Under the pieces are notes generated by a model. It did no database searches, had not been told where the DNA came from, and was given only the letters and a program-made list of their open reading frames with translations. A program made the position numbers and the translations under genes. 64,000 nt of DNA, taken from Amia ocellicauda. Taxonomy: Eukaryota > Chordata > Actinopteri > Amiiformes > Amiidae. Below, piece by piece: positions 24,241 through 36,120 of this stretch; position 1 is the first letter of the stretch; each line of letters opens with the position of its first letter. The stretch lies in contig NC_089863.1 of assembly GCF_036373705.1 (NCBI RefSeq), forward strand, positions 6,011,357 through 6,075,356, given 5' to 3'.

Positions 24241-24774
24241 ACACATTATGCCTCACCTTTCTCTCTCTCTCCTATTCATAAACACAGTGAGTGTGTCATT
24301 GTGTTACGGTGTGTATGTTAGTGTGTTTGTTAGTGTGTTTGTGTGTCAGGGTCAGTAAGTTTTTCTGTGCAACAGTGATTGTATGCCAGTGAGTTTGTTA
24401 ATGTGTGTCTGTCACCATATGTCAGTGTGTGTGTCAGAGTCAGTTGCTCAGCGGCAGTGTGTGTGTGTGTGGGTTAGTCAGTCTGTCACTGTGTGTGTCC
24501 ATCAGGTCCTCTGGCCTCAGTGTTCAGTGTTCTGTTGTCGTCTTGTGTTCATTAGCCAAGGTCTCGATAGCATGCAACACGAAACAGCTGGCTCAGCACT
24601 AATGGAGCAAAACCGAACTCTCCACATCATAACAACCTTGCAATGACAGGACAATGACACAAACACTTACTGACATACAAACACACTGATACACAGTCAC
24701 TGACCTAAACAATACACACATACATACATACAATCAATGGCACACACAGCTACATCGACAGTCACTGATACCCA
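24241..24774. other. GT/CA-rich spacer, no gene
   Basis: Interrupted GTGT and CACA words and short unique segments; nothing resembling an exon or RNA gene. Confidence 0.55.
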
Positions 24775-24962
24775 GGCAGCACCGTGGAGTAGTGATTAGG
24801 GCTCTGGACTCATAACCGGAAGGAAGGGACAGTGCTGTTGTATCCTTGAGCAAGTTACTTCACTTAGATTGCTCCAGTAAAATGCCCAGCTGTATAAATG
24901 GATACAAATGTAAGTCGACCTGGATAAGAGCGTCTGCTAAATGACAAATAATGTAATGTAAT
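24775..24962 (+). mobile_element. tRNA-derived SINE with L2-like 3' tail
   Basis: The head GGCAGCACCGTGGAGTAGTG..TTAGGGCTCTGGACTC contains a box-A-like Pol III promoter (TAGTGATTAGGGCTC). The body GAGCAAGTTACTTCACTTAG is a conserved SINE core in fish. The tail GTAAGTCGACCTGGATAAGAGCGTCTGCTAAATGA matches, in its central words, the 3' end of the L2-type LINE at 29885 in this window. The usual box B is not visible and appears deleted just after CATAACCGGAAGG. Flanking ATACCCA on both sides is a possible target duplication. Mobilisation by an L2 reverse transcriptase through the shared tail is the accepted model for such SINEs. Confidence 0.85.
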
Positions 24963-25370
24963 ACCCACACACACACTGACACAGACACACAATCACTGAC
25001 ACACCCACACAGCAACAGAATACACGGGTGTAGTAATTTTCATGACAACTACATCAAACTGTATCTGCCACTACACTTTAACTGACCCCTTTGAAATGCG
25101 CTGTAATGACCCTCCAATCAACACAGGGACATTAACACACACACACACACACAAACAACAAAACAGTTCGGAGATTTTCAAATTTGAAGTCCTGATTTGG
25201 TTTTAGAGAGTCAAATTAAGCAAATTATCAGTCTATTCTACTCTCTGCGATGCATTGGTGAGTGTGTCTGTCCAGGAGTGTGATTGTGGGCATCTCTGTC
25301 TGCAAGAGGGTGTGTCCGTTGACCGTGGCGTGTCCCGAGAAATAAGGCAGCCTGGATTCAGGGGATCGTC
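24963..25370. other. No gene seen
   Basis: CA-rich words to 25155, then unique AT-rich sequence without exon features. Confidence 0.5.
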
Positions 25371-25371
25371 C

Positions 25372-25393
25372 CTTTAAAAAAAAAAATAATAAT

Positions 25394-25435
<42 letters not shown>

Positions 25436-26485
25436 ACGCACAGATAATACTTAAAGGGAGGTAATACTTGTACATGACGTGGTCATTGAGAAACAAGAGG
25501 CATTGCCCTGCCCTTTTATTTTAAGTTTTTAATCTCAGTAACAGGCCAATTACCGATCTTGAAAAATCCGTTTTCCTTCAGTCATAAGTGGAGACCTTCT
25601 CTGTAGATGTCTGCTTCATAAGACTATGTCTTACTGGCCAGATGTGATTGACTGCAAAGGATTTGCAACCAAGTATTGAAACTCAGAATTTAATTCATGA
25701 TTATGTTAGTTTGAGAGGAGGCCATTCAACCCATCATCCTCGTTTTGGTGTCCATTAATAACTAAATCCGTTTAAACATCCCTTTAAGTCCGAGAGTGGG
25801 ATCCCGGTCAATTCTTCCTGATTCCACTTCACTGACAGATGATTCTTGCCATGTGTTTTGTTGTTTAAAGCGGAAACCCAGATGGTGAGAAGTACAGCGA
25901 TTTACCACTCAGCTCGTGCCGGTCCTGTCTAAGAGCTGGGCCCGGCATTGCTCTTTCAATTGATTGCACAGTGATGGGGCTGCAGACTGGGACAGGAATG
26001 GTTGTTCCAATGCTGAAAGTGGTTTACGCGTCTAGACATCGAGTGTCCAGTGCTGGATGGTCCAGTGCTGCGTGTTCAGTGATGTAACTCTGCACTACAG
26101 CGCAGTGGAGTCAGTCTGATAGTGAACATGCTGCCCATCAGCCCTGCAGGGTTTAATGCAACAGCTGGCTGTAACACTGGACAGTCTGGACTTCTCCACC
26201 ACCACAGCAAGCGAGGTCACCTGGTGATGCCACTGAGTGGCAGTTATGTCACACATTACTGTCATTGTATCTTCAATGTCCAGATGGCATTACCACTCCC
26301 CCTTTCCTCCAAAGAGTAGATAAAGCTGAAATTAAAACGTAAAAACAAAAACATATAAAAACACAAAATGAAGTGCCATAGTCCAGTCAGGCTTCGTGTG
26401 TCCGGCAGGGAATGGATCACAGCCCCGCGGTGCAAGACGTTACAGTGATGTCACTGCAGCAGGGAGGCGTTGAGAGTGATCCCTT
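25372..26485. repeat. Duplicated non-coding segment (copy of the SCHIP1-like gene's 3' flank)
   Basis: Bases 25785-26485 match 44840-45520, the sequence just beyond the SCHIP1-like last exon, in the same orientation with the same word order (for example CATCAGCCCTGCAGGGTTTAATGCAACA and GGCAGGGAATGGATCACAGCCCC at both places). The part 25372-25680 is matched again at 26465-26700, implying a tandem repeat with a period near 1.1 kb. A short third partial match lies at 44225-44430. Contains (ATA)n(TA)n at 25387-25433. No coding potential was recognised. Confidence 0.8.
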
Positions 26486-26700
26486 TAAAAAAATTTAAAA
26501 TAAATAATCTACCTACAGATAATACTTAAATGGAGAAAGACTTGTCTGTGACACAGACATTGACAAACGAGAAGCATCGTCCTCGCCTTTTATTTTAAGG
26601 CACGCACTGATCTCAGATTTTCTTCAGTCGTAAGTGGAGACCTTCTCTGTAAATGTCTGCTATGTAAGACTACACCTTATTGGCCAGATATGGGACGATA
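26465..26700. repeat. Second tandem copy of the 25372-25680 segment
   Basis: Shared words include ACAGATAATACTTAAA, CCTTTTATTTTAAG, TAAGTGGAGACCTTCTCTGTA and TTGGCCAGAT in the same order as in 25375-25650, with several small indels. It marks the start of a partial second unit. Confidence 0.8.
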
Positions 26701-26988
26701 TATAGGTCAAGCAACTTATTGTACAGTTTAAATGCACTGTCAATTCTCTTTCAATCCACAATGTTTTCCATTCCTGACCTGCGCCTTTGGCCGTCTCGGT
26801 TCACCAGGTTTTGGGAAGACACTCCTGCTTCAAGGGCTATCCTGCCAGGAAACTAAGGTTATGAAAAGCTGACGCGAGCGCAGGCCTGGTTAATGGGCAT
26901 GGCACGCCACGGCCCGCCACGCTGGTAAGGGGGGCAGGTGGAGCTGCTGTCCCCCCTCACCAGCCACTCACAGGTGGTGCCGTGTCAC

Positions 26989-27074
26989 CTCCCCAAGTCC
27001 CCCCTCGACACCGCCCACCTCCAGCACCATGGCCGAGGGGCAGGGCCCGGAGGGGGTGTCCACTTTGAACATCA
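26989..27074 (-). other. Possible unassigned exon (minus strand)
   Basis: GC-rich patch in AT-rich surroundings. On the minus strand a long pyrimidine tract precedes an acceptor (CTTGAG), then ATG opens a 34-codon frame (27072 to stop at 26968) with coding-like composition; a GTGACA donor-like site at 26988 would end the exon in phase 0. The next candidate exon to the left (23790-23889) could join in phase. No homology is recognised, so this may be a 5' exon or chance. Confidence 0.25.
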
Positions 27075-27518
27075 CTCAAGACAGGGAGAGAGAGAGAGGG
27101 AGAGGGAGAGATAGGTTAATGCAGTTCACAAATACACTGATCTACTGGGCACTTTAGTACATTAACTGCCCTGAGACAGACAGAGTGAGACAAATTCAAA
27201 GAGTACAGACAGACAAATGATGGACAGAAAGGCAGACAGATACAAAGACATTACACACATGGCAGGACAGAGAGACAGACAGTCAATCAGATGGGGAACA
27301 AAAGACATACATACAGAGCAGACAGACACTCAGACATGACCAAAAGACAGACAGACGGACGGACAAATTATGCCCAAATACAGCTCAGAGAGACAGGCAG
27401 CGGTACCAGGCAGGTATCTTAAGCTCTGAGTGCTCTGAGTTTCCTTTAACCGTCGGCTCACCCTGCAGTCACTGTACACTGGGACGGTCCACACAGGCAG
27501 CACTGACACACACATATA
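27075..27518. other. No gene seen
   Basis: GA-rich and GACAGACA-rich low complexity (27085-27360), then unique sequence up to a Tc1-type end. Confidence 0.5.
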
Positions 27519-28012
27519 CAGTTAGGTCCATAAATATTTGGACAGTGACACAATTGTCATCATTTTGGCTCTGTAAACCACCATAATGAATTTGAAAGGA
27601 AACAAGTTGATCTTTGTATCAGAATGATGGGAAGAGAAGAGTATGGAGAAGGGAAGGAACTGCTCATGATCCGATGCATACCACCTCATCTGTAAAGCAT
27701 GGTGGAGGTAGTGTTATGGCATGGGCATGTATGGCTGCCAAGGGAACTGGTTCCCTTGTATTTATTGACGATGTGACTGCTGAAAAGCAGCAGGATGAAC
27801 TCTGAAGTGTTTAGGGCTATATTATCTGCTCAGATTCAGCCAAATGCTTCAAAACTCATTGGACTGCGCTTCACAGTGCAGATGGACAATCACCCGAAGC
27901 ATACTGAGAAAGCATCCCAAGACTTTAAGGCGAAGAAGTGGAATGTTCTGCAATGGCCAAGTCAATCACCTGACCCGAATCCAATTGAGCAGCATTTCAC
28001 TTGCTGAAGGCA
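27519..28012 (+). mobile_element. Truncated Tc1-like transposon remnant
   Basis: It begins after TA with CAGTTAGGTCCATAAATATT, a typical Tc1-type terminal sequence. After about 85 bases it jumps into the C-terminal half of a Tc1 transposase (VKHGGGSVMAWACMAAKG, VQMDNHPKHT, WPSQSPDPNPIEQ), so the DNA-binding half and first catalytic Asp are deleted. The second Asp (QMDN) and the terminal Glu (NPIE) remain. The match stops at about 28012, where an unrelated repeat begins, so the right end is lost. Non-functional. Confidence 0.88.
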
Positions 28013-28375
28013 ATGGACAGACAGGACCTGATCACCACAGACACTTGAACCTCACTCTGATCAGGTGACTCAGTGAAATGAAGACTTGTTTCCAGCAGAA
28101 CAAATCACTGGGCCAGAAACTTTAGATCTGTAATAAAAAAATATTTTAACTAAACCTTGCTCATCTTTGTTCTGAATTTGCATGCACAGATCGTCTCTGT
28201 CCACCTTCAGAGACCCACAGACGCACCTACAGCACTGTCTCCACAGCTCCTCCAGTCTGAATCAGGCAAGGCAGCTGCTGTGCTCTATATAACTGATGAC
28301 CAATTCATTACTTACTAATTTAAGGTTTGGGAGTAATGTGTGTGTTTCAGATGACTATGAGATGTGAATTAATCA
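28013..28375 (+). repeat. Duplicated segment shared with the GPCR pseudogene's 5' flank
   Basis: 28013-28190 matches 36421-36600 (ACTCAGTGAAATGAAGACTT, AGAAACTTTAGATCTG, AACTAAACCTTGCTC) and 28185-28375 matches 37361-37560 (TCTCCACAG.TCCTCCAGTCTGA, GGCAGCTGCTGTGCT.TATATAA, GTAATGTGTGTGTTTCAGATG). In the 37 kb copy the segment holds a CACAG|GTAAGG donor; here the same site reads AATCAG|GCAAGG. This looks like a broken duplicate of the 5' non-coding exon region of the GPCR locus. Confidence 0.8.
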
Positions 28376-28387
28376 ATCGTCTGTATT

Positions 28388-28506
28388 GGAGGTCGACCAA
28401 TTTATTGGTTGGCTGATTAATTGGGTCCGATAACAGGTTTTTGAAACTATTGGCATTCGACAAGAATGAATGCTGATAATGCACCAATAATTTCTCAAAC
28501 TAAGGT
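28388..28506 (+). repeat. Left end of an inverted-repeat pair (partner at 34665-34769)
   Basis: This 119-base stretch matches the reverse complement of 34665-34769, with shared words such as GAGGT.GAC, ATTTATT.GTT, GATTAAT, CTATTGGCA, GATAATGCA and TTTCTCAAACTA in order. The pair encloses 6.4 kb. It is either the terminal inverted repeats of one large DNA element or two copies in opposite orientation. Confidence 0.7.
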
Positions 28507-28519
28507 CTAGTTAAAATAT

Positions 28520-29947
28520 ATTATCACGACTAACAGCTTTGAATTCCATGCTGTGGAACTCACCTCTCCCTCTCACCTTCCTTCTAGTTCTCTACTGTCC
28601 TCCCGGTCCACTCGCCTCCATCCTGGACGAACTCGACTTTCTTCTCACCTCCATCCCCTCGCTGTCCTCACCTACCATCCTCCTGGGAGACTTCAACATC
28701 CACCTCTCCAACCCCTCCCAATCTTCACTGCTTTAACTTATCTCTCTCCCCGTCTCCCCCGACTCACAGTGCAGGCTGCCAGCTGGACCTCATCTTCTCC
28801 AGAGGCTGCTCCCCTTCAACGCTCTCTGTGACACCCCTGGACATCTCAGACCACCACTTCATCTCCTTCTCCCTTTCTCTCACCTCCCTCTCTACCCCAC
28901 CCACTCCCTCTGTCACCTTCTGCCGTAATCTCCGCTCCGTCTCCATCTCCACCCTTGCCACCACTGCTCTCACTCTTACCTTCCATTGATTGTTTTTCCC
29001 ATCTGTCTGTTAACTGTGCTACCTGACTATCTCTGTCCTCTCACGTCTTGTCCTGTCCATCTCTCCGCTCCTCAGCCTTGGATCTCTTCTGTTCTCTGCT
29101 CAACCCAATCCAGTCTGCATGCCGCTGAACAGAAGTGGAAGAGGTCCAAACTCCCAGCTGTCCTCAACCTCTACCGCTCTCTCCACATTCTCTTACTCAC
29201 TCACCTCAGCCAAGAAGTCTTACTTCCAATCACTCTTTGAATCCACTGTCAACAAACCCTGCAAACTCTACTCCACCTTCTCCCCCCCCTACTGCTCCTC
29301 CTCCTCCTTCCTCTCTCTCTGCTGATGCTCTTTCAGACTCTGAAATTTCCTCTCCCCACTCACCTCCTCCAAGTGACCGCTCCTGATCTACTCCCCTTCA
29401 TCTCCTCCCTCCTCAACTCCTCACTCCTCTCTGGCTGTTTCCCCTCTGCATGTAAACAAGCTGTTGTCATCCCACTCCTCAGGAATCAATCCTACCCTTT
29501 ACCCTACCTCTCCTGTCTCCCTATTACCCTTCCTCTCAAAGACCCTCGAGCGTGCTGTCCACCACTGGCTTTCTGCATTTCTTTCCCATCACTCACTTCT
29601 TGATCCTCTGCAATCTGGCTTCCGCACAGCTCACTCCACTGAGACTGCTCTCCTGGCTAGGCACGTGCACAGGTAAGGGTCAAGGGTCATACCTTTTCGT
29701 CAGTTTCCCTCGCCTCCAGTCCCTTGACTGTGACCTAACAGACCTCATATATTGTATACACTTGTGAATTTGTAAAATGTATTATGCTTTGAATTGCACT
29801 GTATTATGTAAATTGGAATTTGTAATGTTATATGCCTTGAACTGCACTGTATTGTTGCACTTTTGTATTGCACTTATATTTTGTAAGTCGCCCTGGATAA
29901 GGGCATCTGCCAATAAATAAATAATAATAATAATAATAATAATAATA
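28520..29947 (+). mobile_element. L2-type non-LTR retrotransposon (LINE), decayed
   Basis: The endonuclease C-terminal part is readable (VLYCPPGPLASILDELD, LLGDFNIHLSNPS, then ISDHHFISFSLSLTS), followed by frame-broken reverse transcriptase pieces ([32 protein letters not shown]). The catalytic palm with the metal-binding Asp pair is absent, so the middle and 3' part of the pol gene are deleted. The 3' end is typical for L2-clade fish LINEs: GTAAGTCGCCCTGGATAAGG..GCATCTGCCAA followed by (AATAA)n/(TAA)n. 5' truncated, multiple frameshifts, inactive. Confidence 0.85.
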
Positions 29948-30029
29948 GAAGAACACAACATGTTGTAACACTGGGTCTTCCTGTTGTACAGTTACCCACC
30001 TCTCAGTGGTCCACCCTGTACCCAGCCTA

Positions 30030-33000
30030 GGCTCTGATGGAGATTTCTCTCTGCCAGAACCTGCTGCACCAGACAGGCATGCGCATACCACCTCCCTTTA
30101 GACCTCTTGAAAACCGGGAACCTCCAACGCATCCCTGTTCTCGTCACTGCCAGCATCTTCCAATGGCACATGTGACAGGGCATCAGCATTTCCATTGCTC
30201 CGGCCAGGGCGATATTTCACCTGAAACTGGTACCCAGCTAACCGTGCTGCCCAACGTTGTTCCACTCCCCCTAAACAGGCAGTCTGCAAGTGGGCAAGAG
30301 GATTATTATCCGTAAAAACTGGGCCCCCAACAAATATTCATGACATTTTACAGTTATAGCCCACTTTAAAACCAGCAATTCTAACTTAAAAGAGCTAAAA
30401 TTAGTGTCATTGCGCTCAGCAGCTTGAAGATTCCTGCTAGGATATGTAACGACTCTTTCCTGGCCATCTTGGACCTGTGCTAGGACAGCCCCCAGGCCTT
30501 GATGACTGGCATCTGTATAGAGATTAAATTGGAGGTTAATATCAGCAAATGCCAATATAGGAGATTTTAAAAGTACCTCTTTTAAACTGTCGAAAAGCCA
30601 CATCACATTCCTCATTCCACTTCCAAGGTGTTCCAGATGTAAACCTTTGGCTAAATTCCTATTTGTGAAGTCCCCTCCAATAACTTATGCAAAGGAACTA
30701 CAATTTTAGAAAATCCCTGGATAAATCTCCTATAATACCCTGCAAAACCTAGGAAAGAGCGAAGTTCAGTTAAAGAGGTGGGGACTTTCCATTTCTGCAC
30801 GGTTGTGATGTTCTCGGGATCTGGCAAAACTCCTTGTTCAGAAATAACATGGGCCAGATACTATACTTGTTTCCATAACAGGCAGCACTTGACGGGTTTC
30901 AGTTTCAGACCATGCTGTCCAAGACGAGAAAAAACAATGTAAATGAGATAAGTGGGCATCAAAATCAGCAGAATAAACAATAACATCATCCAGACAGATG
31001 AGCAAGGACTCCAGATTCTGACCGCCCAGGCAACACTCCATCAACTGCTGGAAGGTTGCTGGGGCATTACAAAGCCCAAAAGGCATGCATTTAAATTCAT
31101 CTAAACCCATAGGGGTTGAAAAAGCAGTCTTTTCACAGTCTTGTGGATCGACTTTAACCTGCCAATACACACAGGCTAAATCTAAAGTAGTATACCAGCT
31201 AGACTTTTTAAGACTAGTCAGCGATTCCTCGATCCTAGGCAATAGAAAAGCATCTTTACGAGTAACTTTGTTTAATTGTCTATAGTCTACACAGAAGCAT
31301 TTAGTCCCATCCTTCTTGCGAACAAGGACAACTGGGGAAGCTCAAGGTATAGTACTAGGTTCTACAACTCCTCCGTGAATCATGCCCCGATGGAAGGACT
31401 TAACTTCTGCATGTAGGCTCAGTGGAATACTGCGATATCGCTGTCTTATTGGGCTAGCGTGTGCAGTGGGAATTTGATGCAGGACAGTCTCCGTACATCC
31501 ATAATCCTCTTCATGGTCTGAGAACACAGACTTGTGCTTCAATAATAAGGCCTCTAATCTCCACACCCTCTAAATCCACAGCTGGGACCTGCTGCTGACC
31601 ACCTTCTCGTCCCACTAGGAGAACCTGTTGTAATCTAACTTCCACTACATTATCACTAATCGAGCATAGATCAGGGCCATCAAGCACATCCCCAGTTTTA
31701 GTCAAGTGCACAATCCCTAACTTTTGGTAGTGCTGAAAAACAACCGATGTTTGCGCCTAGATTCTAAACCCGTACCTGCATCTTCCCATTGTGGACTGTG
31801 ACCAGGGTGTGAGCAACCAAGAGTCCAGTGTCCAAGTCCATCGGCTCCACCAGAGCTTCATAACTTCTTCCACAGGGCCACTTCTCCCACGACAGTTTAA
31901 GAGGACATCTTGTGCACCCTCAATCTTCACAGGCCTCCTGCCAGTAATGCGGACAAACCCCACCTGAGCATCCTCTGCGGCAAAGGCATGCTCACGCTGG
32001 CAAAGCGTCATAGTGGTCTTCCACAATGCTTTCACTGACGCATTTGCCATCAAGAGGCTATGGGACATATTAAGAGTTCCTTCTCACACTACTAACTCCC
32101 AGACCTGCTTGAGCACATTTATGCTTAGGAGTCCAGGGACTGTAAGGCAAACATCTTTCAATACAAGAACCCCCACTTTCATCAATCTTACACCAGCCAC
32201 TTCAAGCTCCATTTCCACATAGGTAGGGGATGTCCAGTCCATTTGCTGCCCGCAATGTCAGCCAAGCAGAAGAATCCTTCTGCTGGCATCGTGACCTGGG
32301 AACCCATATCAAGGAGACAGGACACACGCACCCCATCCATAGACACCTCAATCATTCGGCACTGTCCTACTAAATTAGCTGGAGAAGAGTCTTTAGAGGG
32401 ATCTAATGCAGCACTCCACCCCCCGCCTGATCCACAATGGCAGGACGCACTAGTTTAAAGCTGTTTGGGATAATTGGTGTTGGCAATAGCAAGCAATATT
32501 ACATACATGACAAATGGGGCATCCAGCCACATCACATCCTGCATATCTAGGGGTTGGGGAGGGGTAAGCAGGAGGTAAAGATGAACTCCCAGAGCACCTT
32601 CCAACTCCTTATTGTTGAATTTCAGCTCTAATCCCCTGTAGTAAAGTTTGTGACAGACCACCAACCTTGTCCTCCAATTCTTTTGATAACTCAGTCCTCA
32701 ACTCTCGCTTAAGAGTTTGCAGATCCTCATCCCACGGTCTGCTCCTAGTTGCCACATCAGTAGAGGCACACCTAAATCCAGATCCCTCCTCCAGTTCAGC
32801 CCTCATTACAGCCTCCTTCTTTACTTCAGTAAAAGTAAGGTCATCGTTCAGGGCAACACGAGCCAATATCTCTCGCCGCCAGCTCACCTCTCGCAGTCCT
32901 GCTAAAAACTGGTCCTGCATGAGCCGATCTTCATTGCACATGGTTTTGCATCTTGGGCCATCATCTGCTGACAACACTCTTGCAGTTGCAGGGTAAACCT

Positions 33001-33400
33001 TCGGACACTCTCTTCAGCCTTCTGTCTGCAGTTGAAAAACAGAGAGCGATAAACAGAGGCAGGGGTACAATTTCCGTAAAGCTCTTTTAAATGTACAAAA
33101 ACTTATTTGGCACTACTGCATTCCCTCTCTGGGAGAATAGCAATCTCCCTCTTAGCCTCCCCTTCTAGAAAGCCCAACACCCAATAAAGCAGTGCACTTT
33201 CAGACACTTGATACATACGAAACATAGATTTTAACTTCTCTTCTCACTCTTGTACTGTTATTGTTCCATTACTAGTAAATGTTACCCACAGGGGTCCCAT
33301 CCAGGGAGGAAACATTAATGTAGAACCTTCCACAGGCTTAATCTGAAAGAAAATGCAACACCAAACCCAATCCTAGCCGACTACGCCAAGTTGTAACACC
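30030..33400 (-). mobile_element. Ty3/gypsy LTR-retrotransposon remnant (gag-protease-RT-RNase H)
   Basis: Read leftward: gag-like helical segment with coiled-coil composition (32977-32609), a protease core with LLDMGSQV near 32310 (family LDTGS), a connector with proline-rich text, reverse transcriptase (31242-30838: TTLDLACVYWQVKVDP, MPFGLCNAPATFQQLM, LLICLDDVIVYS as the metal-binding block) and RNase H (30615-30271: LYTDASHQGLGAVLAQ), with a tether YRPGRSNGNADALS (30170-30230). Order and motifs are those of Ty3/gypsy pol. Frames are broken between domains by stops and shifts, the Met in the protease Thr position is unfavourable, and neither integrase nor LTRs were found, so it is truncated at the pol 3' end and dead. 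Confidence 0.88.
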
Positions 33401-34664
33401 CTGTGGAACTTATAGCTACCAAATAACCACATTTTTAAATTCCTGGAGTATCTGATTATCTATTTATTCATATCTAAGAAACCTTTACCAAATTGTTGCT
33501 GTTTCCTCGGATTCCAATTTCTAAAATTTGCTCAAATTCAATTTTCAATGTTTTATTTTTTATTTCTTGTTTGTGAAACCCATTCTATTAGTGTTTTTTT
33601 ATTTTTCCTTTTCTCCTTTAAATTATTCAGTATCAATTTAGCTCACTTATTCAATGCTTGTAATTTTATATTTCTATAGCATCCTTAAAATTCTAACCCT
33701 TTCCCTACTTCACTCATCTTAAATCCAAGGTCTAATTTTAACTTTTACTTCAGGTAAATTTTATGCTAGGCACTAATAACCAAACATTTTCTGAAAGTAA
33801 GACTATAATATGCCACTATTCTGTTTGCATTCTCCTGCCTGGATTTTACATCAGGCTGTCTGTCTCATATTTCCTGTTTTCACAGGCTGTCAGGGCTGCC
33901 ATCTCTCTGCTTGGTGCTGCTCATGTGGATTCCAGCCTTTTGTTTCCTTTAATTTGACTTTGAATTTGTCTATAATATGTTTTTAAACAAACAAATCCTT
34001 GTCCTTCTGAGTCTTAGAGGACACCACTATTTATTTATTATCATTATTAATCTATTTATTTGTGTATATTTTGTATGACTTTAACATTATTCTTAAAATA
34101 TTATTTCTTATTTCTGATGCCTTATGCACTGATGTGCATAACGTTACATGTTAAGATCCTCATGAATCTGTTGTTAAAACATCAATAACTGCATAATTTT
34201 AAATATAATTCTGATATTGACCGTTACTTCCTTTTTATTTTAATTTGTGCTCGATAATGTCCAATTAACATCTTCAGCAAACATTGTTGTAATTGCTTTA
34301 TTTTAGTTACTATTATTAATTTTGAAAAGCGATTGTATTACTTTTCAGTAAAAATGTGCATCAGTGCCATAGTATATGACAATCTTCAGTCATGACAAGA
34401 ATAAACATTAAACAAAACCATGGATACTCAAATGCAGCACAGCTTTCAAAAACACTTTCTATTGGTTATGAAGGTTTTAGTAAAACACATGTTTATTCGT
34501 TTATGAGCCCTATTTTTCTCAGTGGGTGTGTGTTTGTTTCATCACGGCGCTCAGTAGTGTGTGCGCGGCACTGTTGTGCTGAGAATCACTGTAGATATGG
34601 AAGCTTCCAGCGAAAACTAAAGCTATGTTAGAAGGATTTGATGGTAATTTGAAAATAAATATTT
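33401..34664. other. AT-rich spacer inside the inverted-end element
   Basis: No coding signal recognised. Composition is strongly AT-rich with T-runs; the frame at 33763-33957 is short and unrecognised. Confidence 0.5.
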
Positions 34665-34769
34665 AGCCAATAGTTTGAGAAATGATCGATGCATTATCGT
34701 CGTTCATTCCTGCCAATAGCTTTTCATCAGCCCTGATTAATCGGTGAACTAATAAATCAGTCAACCTCT
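34665..34769 (-). repeat. Right end of the inverted-repeat pair (partner at 28388-28506)
   Basis: Reverse complement begins AGAGGTTGACTGATTTATTAG and runs to TTTCTCAAACTA, paralleling the left end apart from small indels and about 20-25 percent substitutions by eye. The ends face outward symmetrically. Confidence 0.7.
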
Positions 34770-35764
34770 AGTTCAGAGGCATAGGTTTTTTTTCAGAATT
34801 GGACTGTCAATAATCGGGCGTACATTATTGGGGGGGGGGACAATTTAGTGTTCTCTCAACATAGTCCCCCTCTACACCTATGTGTATGTTTGTAATTTTA
34901 AGTCCATACTGACAGGAGACCTTATTTGATGCACCTGAACTCTATTGTGAATTTGACAGGTGATTTAAAAAGGGGTTTGACCTACCAGAGATTAGTGAGA
35001 AGTGAGAGAGGACAGTGACAGGAGATGGCAGTGTGCTGGCAGTGGGCTCCGAAGGGTGAGTGGGCAGCGGGGGAAGAGGCAACTATGAGATGACCTGATG
35101 GAGGAGATGAGAGGCTCAGCTCTGCACCTGGGGCACGGTAGGTAGAAGATGGTAGGCACGACGCATACAGTGCCCCTGACCACCTACCAGGAGCCTGGGA
35201 ACAGGTGTGGTGGGGTGAGCACCCCCGGCTGCCTGTTGTTCCCGTCCCCTACAGCCCAGCTGCAAGACCAATGGACCGTACAGAGGTGAGGAAGCCCTGG
35301 AGATGCGTATCATGGATGGAAGTGCTGCTGCAGTGGATGCACTCGCCTGTGTCTTGGATTACTGGAGAAAAAAGAGTTGAATACTCAGGAGGAGTCCTGA
35401 AGCCTCCGCCCTCGGGATAAACCTGGAGTGGATTTGGAGGTGGATTTCAGGATCCTGAGACAGACAGTGTTAGAGATACTAAATTGTGTTGCCTGTATGT
35501 TGTACCTGGTAAAATACTTCTCCTTTCTGTTGTGATTATGAACTGTATACCTGTCTGTGTGGGGTTTATGTGTCACGATAAATAAAATGTTGAAGATAAT
35601 TAAATAATTGAATTTTTAACTTGTTGTCTGTGTTGAGCATCCCAGGATCTTGTCAACCTGCAGTGCGGGTTTGGGTGGTGTGGAGGTGCCCTTTTCTCAC
35701 TATAATAAAAAGGGTGGCATAGTCGAGTATATATTGGATTCCATCGTTGTGTACCACCCGTGAC
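34770..35764. other. No gene seen
   Basis: Unique sequence; a GA/TG-rich patch at 34990-35350 gives several short unrecognised frames. A G-run (GGGGGGGGG) lies near 34830. Confidence 0.5.
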
Positions 35765-36120
35765 ACATGCACCTGTATAATGCTGTTAATAAAATGATGC
35801 TTGAAGCATTGATGGGTTTGTCTCTCCTGTTCATCTGTCCTCTGACTGAGACACACAACCTGGATGCTAATGGACAGGCTACCCAGAGGAAAACAGATCT
35901 GACTACCACCCTCATCTATCTGGATTAGATACATATTAGACTTTTAACTACATATCCTGTGGGCAGATTTCTTCCCCGTATTTTTTCTAATGGACCTAAT
36001 AGCTACTAATGATTCAGAATATCCAATGCGGTCCATTTAATCAGCTGTCTGTTCCAGGAAAAATAACCACAATCAGAGAGTTTATTTAAAAGTTTAATCT
36101 TCTGGTCACCAACACCTTCT
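35765..36120 (+). repeat. Direct repeat flanking the GPCR locus, left copy
   Basis: About 330 bases recur at 43905-44225 in the same orientation (GCACCTGTATAATGCTGTTAAT, CATCTGTCCTCTGACTGAG, TATCCTGTGGGCAGATTTCT, AATGGACCTAATAGCTACTAATGA). The last part recurs a third time at 37085-37200. The two full copies bracket the GPCR pseudogene and its fragment. Confidence 0.82.

Noticed and set aside
30030-33400. Possibility that the gypsy-type pol is an endogenous retrovirus
   Set aside because: RT and protease motifs are of Ty3/gypsy type and no envelope-like or LTR sequence was found, so an ordinary retrotransposon remnant is the better reading.
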